In this document: piece by piece, positions 60,735 through 64,000 of the stretch
Layout: each line of letters begins with the position of its first letter
Position numbering within the stretch: the first letter of the stretch is position 1
Source of the DNA: Fundidesulfovibrio soli
Lineage (GTDB): Bacteria > Desulfobacterota > Desulfovibrionia > Desulfovibrionales > Desulfovibrionaceae
Assembly (NCBI RefSeq): GCF_022808695.1
Contig: NZ_JAKZKW010000001.1
Span: 124,001 to 188,000, forward strand
Direction: 5' to 3'
DNA length: 64,000 nt
Notes under the pieces: generated by a model
The model's input: the letters and a program-made list of their open reading frames with translations, nothing else
Told to the model about the DNA's origin: nothing
Database searches by the model: none
Translations under genes and position numbers: made by a program

Positions 60735-62045
60735 CTACTCCAGGTTGAACGGGAACCTGAGGTTTAGAATCGACCTTCTGACCAGTTGGTCCAACTTTGC
60801 AGGGCAAACACCGTTTTGCTTCCAAAGGTGCATCTCGAAGGTCATATCCAGATTTTTACTCAAAGCCTCGACCATGCTGTCCTTGAAGACTTCGGGGTGA
60901 GCCCCCTTCCAGGTTTTGAGCAACTGCGACGTCCACATGGTGAAACTGACGCGACTGTCTTCGTTGATGAGCATGTCGACCAGTCCAGCGTTGTCGATCA
61001 CCTCCTCGAAAAAGGCGTCGAGGCATTTGTGGCTGAAGATGCTCAATGGGGTGAAGATGTTCGTATTCTGGACCGGCTCTCCTTTGGCCCTGTCCCGCAG
61101 GGCCTCATCGAGCGCCTCCTGAAGTTCCTGGGTATGGTAGATGGCCTCCAGAGTCGCCCTGGGGACATCGGCGGCCTTGGAGTAGACCTGAAGGCCTCCA
61201 GGCTCCTTGGAGAAGAATTGAAGGTCTTTCTTGACGCGTGCGGCCTGTACAGGGTGGACTGAGTCGTAGCTCATGGCCACGGATTCGCCTTCGACCAGGT
61301 AGCGTCTAAACAGCTTTTCCAGCAGCGCGATTTGGAATCTGTCGCACGGGGAGTGGATGCCCAGGAAATGGAGGCGGAACTCTCCACCCAGACCTCCGGC
61401 CTTCCACTCGTGCAAGCACTTGAAGGCCATCTGGATGAAAGGGCTGTACGTGATCCCCGTCGCCCCGCGAAGCCCGACCATGCCGCCAAGTGCGTGGTTT
61501 CGGGTCATCTGCCCCAATCCCAATTCCGTGAACAAGCGGCACCAGATTTCATACTGAGCCAGGATTTTGAACTGCCAAACGAAATAGTACTTTTCCCGGA
61601 TAGCTGGGTAAGCCTCCATGCTCACTTTCGCATCCATCAGGCTTTGCCGGTTCAACTCATAGATGAGAGCCTTGTTGTTCAACTCATCGTGTTTCAGGCT
61701 CAAGGGGATATCCAGCGAGAAGATGTACTCGTAGACGTCACGTTCGTCAGCCAGGTACTCGCCATAGCACTCGATGAACCTGGGGATGTCGGTCGGATGC
61801 ACGTCGCCCTTGATGATCGAGTAGCCACCTGAATCGGTAAATAGGCTTCCTCTAACGGGGAGCACGCACTTGGTCTTGTAGTCCCGGATGTTTTCCAGGA
61901 CCCTGTCAAGCGTATGGAGCCCGAAATATTCCTGCCGGAGACCCTCGATGAGGGAATACAGGCAGCTTCCCGTTTGCCGCATGATGGCTTGGTCGTAAGC
62001 TAGACTTGTTTTGTAGCTCTTGGTGGCTACGTGGAGATATTTCAC
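60735..62045 (-). CDS. tRNA-guanine transglycosylase-fold protein, DpdA-like
   Basis: A 436-residue protein. TGT active-site motifs are visible in order: TDSGGYS (Asp71 region, the base-binding/general acid Asp of DSGGF/Y), LGGMVGLRG (GG at 187-188, a base-recognition loop), FLGIHSP, and MSYDSVHPVQAAR, where Asp261 fits the nucleophile of the FDxVxP motif. The C-terminal zinc site of tRNA TGTs (CxCxxC) is absent. TGT-fold proteins of mobile elements and phages include DpdA, which inserts 7-deazaguanines into DNA. No deazaguanine synthesis gene is in this window, so the base would come from the host, and the substrate (tRNA or DNA) is not certain. Confidence 0.75.
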   Translation of the reverse strand: MKYLHVATKSYKTSLAYDQAIMRQTGSCLYSLIEGLRQEYFGLHTLDRVLENIRDYKTKCVLPVRGSLFTDSGGYSIIKGDVHPTDIPRFIECYGEYLADERDVYEYIFSLDIPLSLKHDELNNKALIYELNRQSLMDAKVSMEAYPAIREKYYFVWQFKILAQYEIWCRLFTELGLGQMTRNHALGGMVGLRGATGITYSPFIQMAFKCLHEWKAGGLGGEFRLHFLGIHSPCDRFQIALLEKLFRRYLVEGESVAMSYDSVHPVQAARVKKDLQFFSKEPGGLQVYSKAADVPRATLEAIYHTQELQEALDEALRDRAKGEPVQNTNIFTPLSIFSHKCLDAFFEEVIDNAGLVDMLINEDSRVSFTMWTSQLLKTWKGAHPEVFKDSMVEALSKNLDMTFEMHLWKQNGVCPAKLDQLVRRSILNLRFPFNLE

Positions 62046-62098
62046 GGAGAACTCCTATAATCGAAAGGGCGGGCCTCTTGGACCCGCCCCTGTGAGCG

Positions 62099-62839
62099 TT
62101 AAAGGACGACGGCCTTCTCCCGAACGAGCAGGTGCATTTTGTGGCCGAGCCTACCCTTGAGTTCCACGAACCACTCCTCGCCGAGCTTGCCCGCGTGCAA
62201 CGTGAAGGAGGTTGGGTTGCTCTTGAGCGCCACGAGGCACTGCCTGACCATGAGAAGGAGGTCAGCATTGCCTTGCCTGGCCACTCCTCCCACCGCTGGC
62301 CTCAGGCGCAGGGGAGTTCCCACTCCGGAGCAGATGTGGTCGATTTGCCCTTCACAGAGCCCAAGGACGATGTCCGAGGCGTTTCCGATGTGCTTGGTGA
62401 TCAAGGAGGGTTTAAGGCCCGTGATGGGCTCGCCTTTGACATCCAGATACTGGGTGTGGGGATGGCTTATGACCGCATGACACTTCTGGCCAACCGGGAG
62501 TTCCAGGTGGCCGTTGTCAGCATAATATGATTCGTCGCTTTCTCTATAATGGATGCGGACCTTCGTGCCTCCGACGAGGCGGTCCAGTTCTTTGAATGCC
62601 TTCTCATTTCGATATATGGTCATCGGGACCGTGCTAAAATTGAGCCCGGTCATATCGGCTATGGCTATGCCGCCTCTAAACGAGGTCGATACTATTTTAT
62701 CCTCGATCTTGATCACGGGGCCGGAAATGGCGGCCATGCATTTGAGCGTCCGAACCAGGCCCTGGAAAACATGGGCAGGCACGGTCGTCTCGTTGATGGG
62801 GGGCACGCTCTCGGTGCGTGCTTGCAGGTCCTCGGACAT
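62099..62839 (-). CDS. Hypothetical replication-region protein
   Basis: A 246-residue mixed alpha-beta protein with alternating short strands and two longer helices (LVRTLKCMAAISGP, LLLMVRQCLVALKSN), and a C-terminal strand pair (EEWFVELKGRLGHKMHLLVRE). The layout is somewhat like a sliding-clamp subunit, which is half-supported by its place between a primase-helicase and a DNA-modifying protein gene, but no diagnostic motif is present. No family is named. Confidence 0.5.
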   Translation of the reverse strand: MSEDLQARTESVPPINETTVPAHVFQGLVRTLKCMAAISGPVIKIEDKIVSTSFRGGIAIADMTGLNFSTVPMTIYRNEKAFKELDRLVGGTKVRIHYRESDESYYADNGHLELPVGQKCHAVISHPHTQYLDVKGEPITGLKPSLITKHIGNASDIVLGLCEGQIDHICSGVGTPLRLRPAVGGVARQGNADLLLMVRQCLVALKSNPTSFTLHAGKLGEEWFVELKGRLGHKMHLLVREKAVVL

Positions 62840-62886
62840 CCTGTTCTCCTATTGGTCCGGCCAGATGCCGGTGTGATGGGTTGTCA

Positions 62887-64000
62887 CTATTGCACCGGGC
62901 CTGTTGACGGATCCTGTTGCGACGAAGTCGACGGAGAAACGGACGTTGGCTGGGAGGTTAGTTCAAGGCATGTTATTCCTTGCCAGAAACGGATGCCGTC
63001 TGATTTTTGCTCCTTGAAGCCCTGCTGGCGGATCAGGATACCGAACTTTTTCATCGAGACAGGTTCGATGCAGGCCCTGCTGGCCCACTTCTGGTATTCG
63101 GAGAAGAGCAGGCCTTTGGGGACGCGTTTGGACTTGTCCCGCTCGCATTCGTCCTCGATAAAGCTGCCTATGGTGTCCATGACGGAACGGAAGTCGCGGG
63201 AAGCGTCACGGACGCATGCAGGTTCAGTAAGCTTCCCATTGGCGTGCCAGTGTTTGAAACCTCGGACAGCCCAGGCGAGAATTCCGGCTTTCTCCTGTTT
63301 CAACTCTTCGGCCAAGCCTTTGTTGACCTCGTCCTCGCTCACGGAAAGGTCGAAGGGAATGATCCTGATGCGCCGGTAGATGCCGTCGTCCGCACCACTG
63401 ACCTCCGGGAGGGTATTGACCGCCAGGAAGAACTTCGCCTGGGGGACGAACTCGAAGTATTCACGACCAATAAAGCGGGCAGTCATTTTGTCGCCGCCGG
63501 TCAAGCGTTTTACCAGGGCCTCATCCAGGTGCTTCCCGGTATTGATCTCCACCGCCGAAACGAACCTAGCTCCACGCAAACGTGCAATGTCGTTGCGGAT
63601 GGCCCTTGATTCGGATTTCATAAGGGTATGAGCCGGAGTGGTCTTGCCGTAGTCGCCCATGACCTCCAGGATGACGTCCACGAGCGTGGACTTGCCGTTC
63701 TTCCCCTTGCCGGTGAACACGATCATCTGCTGTTCTTGGACGGAGCCGGATAGGGCGTAGCCAAGATTTTCCTGGATGTAGTTGGCGAGGTCTTTCTGGC
63801 CGCACGTCACTTGGTCGATGAACTTTTCCCAGCCCGGACACGTGGCCTCGGGATCATACTTCACGCGGACATACTGGGTGATCAGGTCTTCAGGGGTGCT
63901 TGGACGGCGGATGCCGGTCACCAAGTCGAGGGTGCCGTTTTGTACGCCCAGCAGGTACGGATTGTTGTCGAGCTCATCTTGGGAGACACTGATCTTCGGG
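62887..64000 (-). CDS. P4/D5-family primase-helicase, N-terminus beyond window edge
   Basis: The frame stays open through the right edge (...NPYLLGVQNGTLDLVTGIRR reads in frame before the first visible ATG-type codon), so the protein is partial at its N-terminus; about 371 residues are visible. The D5_N-type region leads into a superfamily 3 helicase with Walker A GKGKNGKST, Walker B-like AVEINTG, motif C FFLAVNTLPE and an arginine finger at YRRIRIIPF, then the D5 C-terminal winged-helix-like part. This family replicates phage P4-like satellites and plasmids. It supports the view that the island has its own replication functions. Confidence 0.88.
   Translation of the reverse strand, partial: PKISVSQDELDNNPYLLGVQNGTLDLVTGIRRPSTPEDLITQYVRVKYDPEATCPGWEKFIDQVTCGQKDLANYIQENLGYALSGSVQEQQMIVFTGKGKNGKSTLVDVILEVMGDYGKTTPAHTLMKSESRAIRNDIARLRGARFVSAVEINTGKHLDEALVKRLTGGDKMTARFIGREYFEFVPQAKFFLAVNTLPEVSGADDGIYRRIRIIPFDLSVSEDEVNKGLAEELKQEKAGILAWAVRGFKHWHANGKLTEPACVRDASRDFRSVMDTIGSFIEDECERDKSKRVPKGLLFSEYQKWASRACIEPVSMKKFGILIRQQGFKEQKSDGIRFWQGITCLELTSQPTSVSPSTSSQQDPSTGPVQ

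Noticed and set aside
30154-64000. Intact prophage
   Set aside because: No capsid, tail, portal, terminase or lysis gene is recognisable in 34 kb; only replication, recombination and defence genes are seen.

Overview
The window looks like a Desulfovibrionaceae-type deltaproteobacterial chromosome carrying a large integrated element. The left 29.9 kb is GC-rich and holds genes typical of these organisms: a twin-arginine formate dehydrogenase with an 11-haem cytochrome, a haem-copper oxygen reductase whose subunit II carries two cytochrome c domains, a TupA tungstate-binding protein, CheB/CheR-PAS signalling proteins and an envelope-stress gene cluster. The family assignment is inferred from gene content; there is no rRNA or other marker gene here.

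Region 1 (1-9.6 kb): on the minus strand, a multihaem cytochrome followed by formate dehydrogenase alpha (cut by the left edge); on the plus strand, cytochrome c553-like, Sco, then oxidase subunits I, III, IV and II (diheme) and CtaB. Region 2 (9.8-16.2 kb): a 988-residue secreted tandem-repeat protein, TupA with a palindromic operator over its promoter, YwbE and UPF0178 proteins, and a DASS anion transporter. Region 3 (16.8-23.7 kb): a CheB-CheR-PAS protein with a hybrid kinase, and a second, decayed copy of the same module. Region 4 (24-29.5 kb): small secreted or membrane proteins (VWA-OmpA, SH3b-like, lipoproteins, CsbD, DUF3309) and an NtrC-type regulator.

At about 29.9 kb the 3' half of a tRNA-Arg(ACG) gene followed by a tyrosine recombinase marks the edge of an island that runs off the right end, at least 34 kb long. 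It is mosaic in base composition. It contains: (i) a complete retron, with a foldable msr-msd RNA gene flanked by a perfect 12-bp a1/a2 repeat, a reverse transcriptase with the retron NAxxH and VTG motifs and an N-terminal helical extension, and a DNA methyltransferase-like gene whose motif IV reads GPPY; (ii) a four-gene ATPase / DUF3780 / DUF1156 methylase / PLD-helicase operon resembling the helicase-methylase-ATPase class of DNA-modification defence systems; (iii) a GmrSD-like DUF262-DUF1524 nuclease with a predicted cysteine-peptidase-fold neighbour; (iv) a Ycf46-like AAA+ / DUF1257 / DUF2997 / DUF3150 / Cas4-like nuclease / Sak4-like ATPase operon; (v) a replication section with a P4/D5-type helicase, another AAA helicase, an origin-like repeat cluster, and a tRNA-guanine-transglycosylase-fold protein that may modify DNA. 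No phage structural genes or conjugation genes are visible, so the element type (ICE, satellite, phage-plasmid) stays open.

The items most worth following are the retron with its unusual methyltransferase partner, the transglycosylase-like gene without visible 7-deazaguanine synthesis genes, and the Ycf46-centred operon that appears to continue into the DUF262 and peptidase genes.
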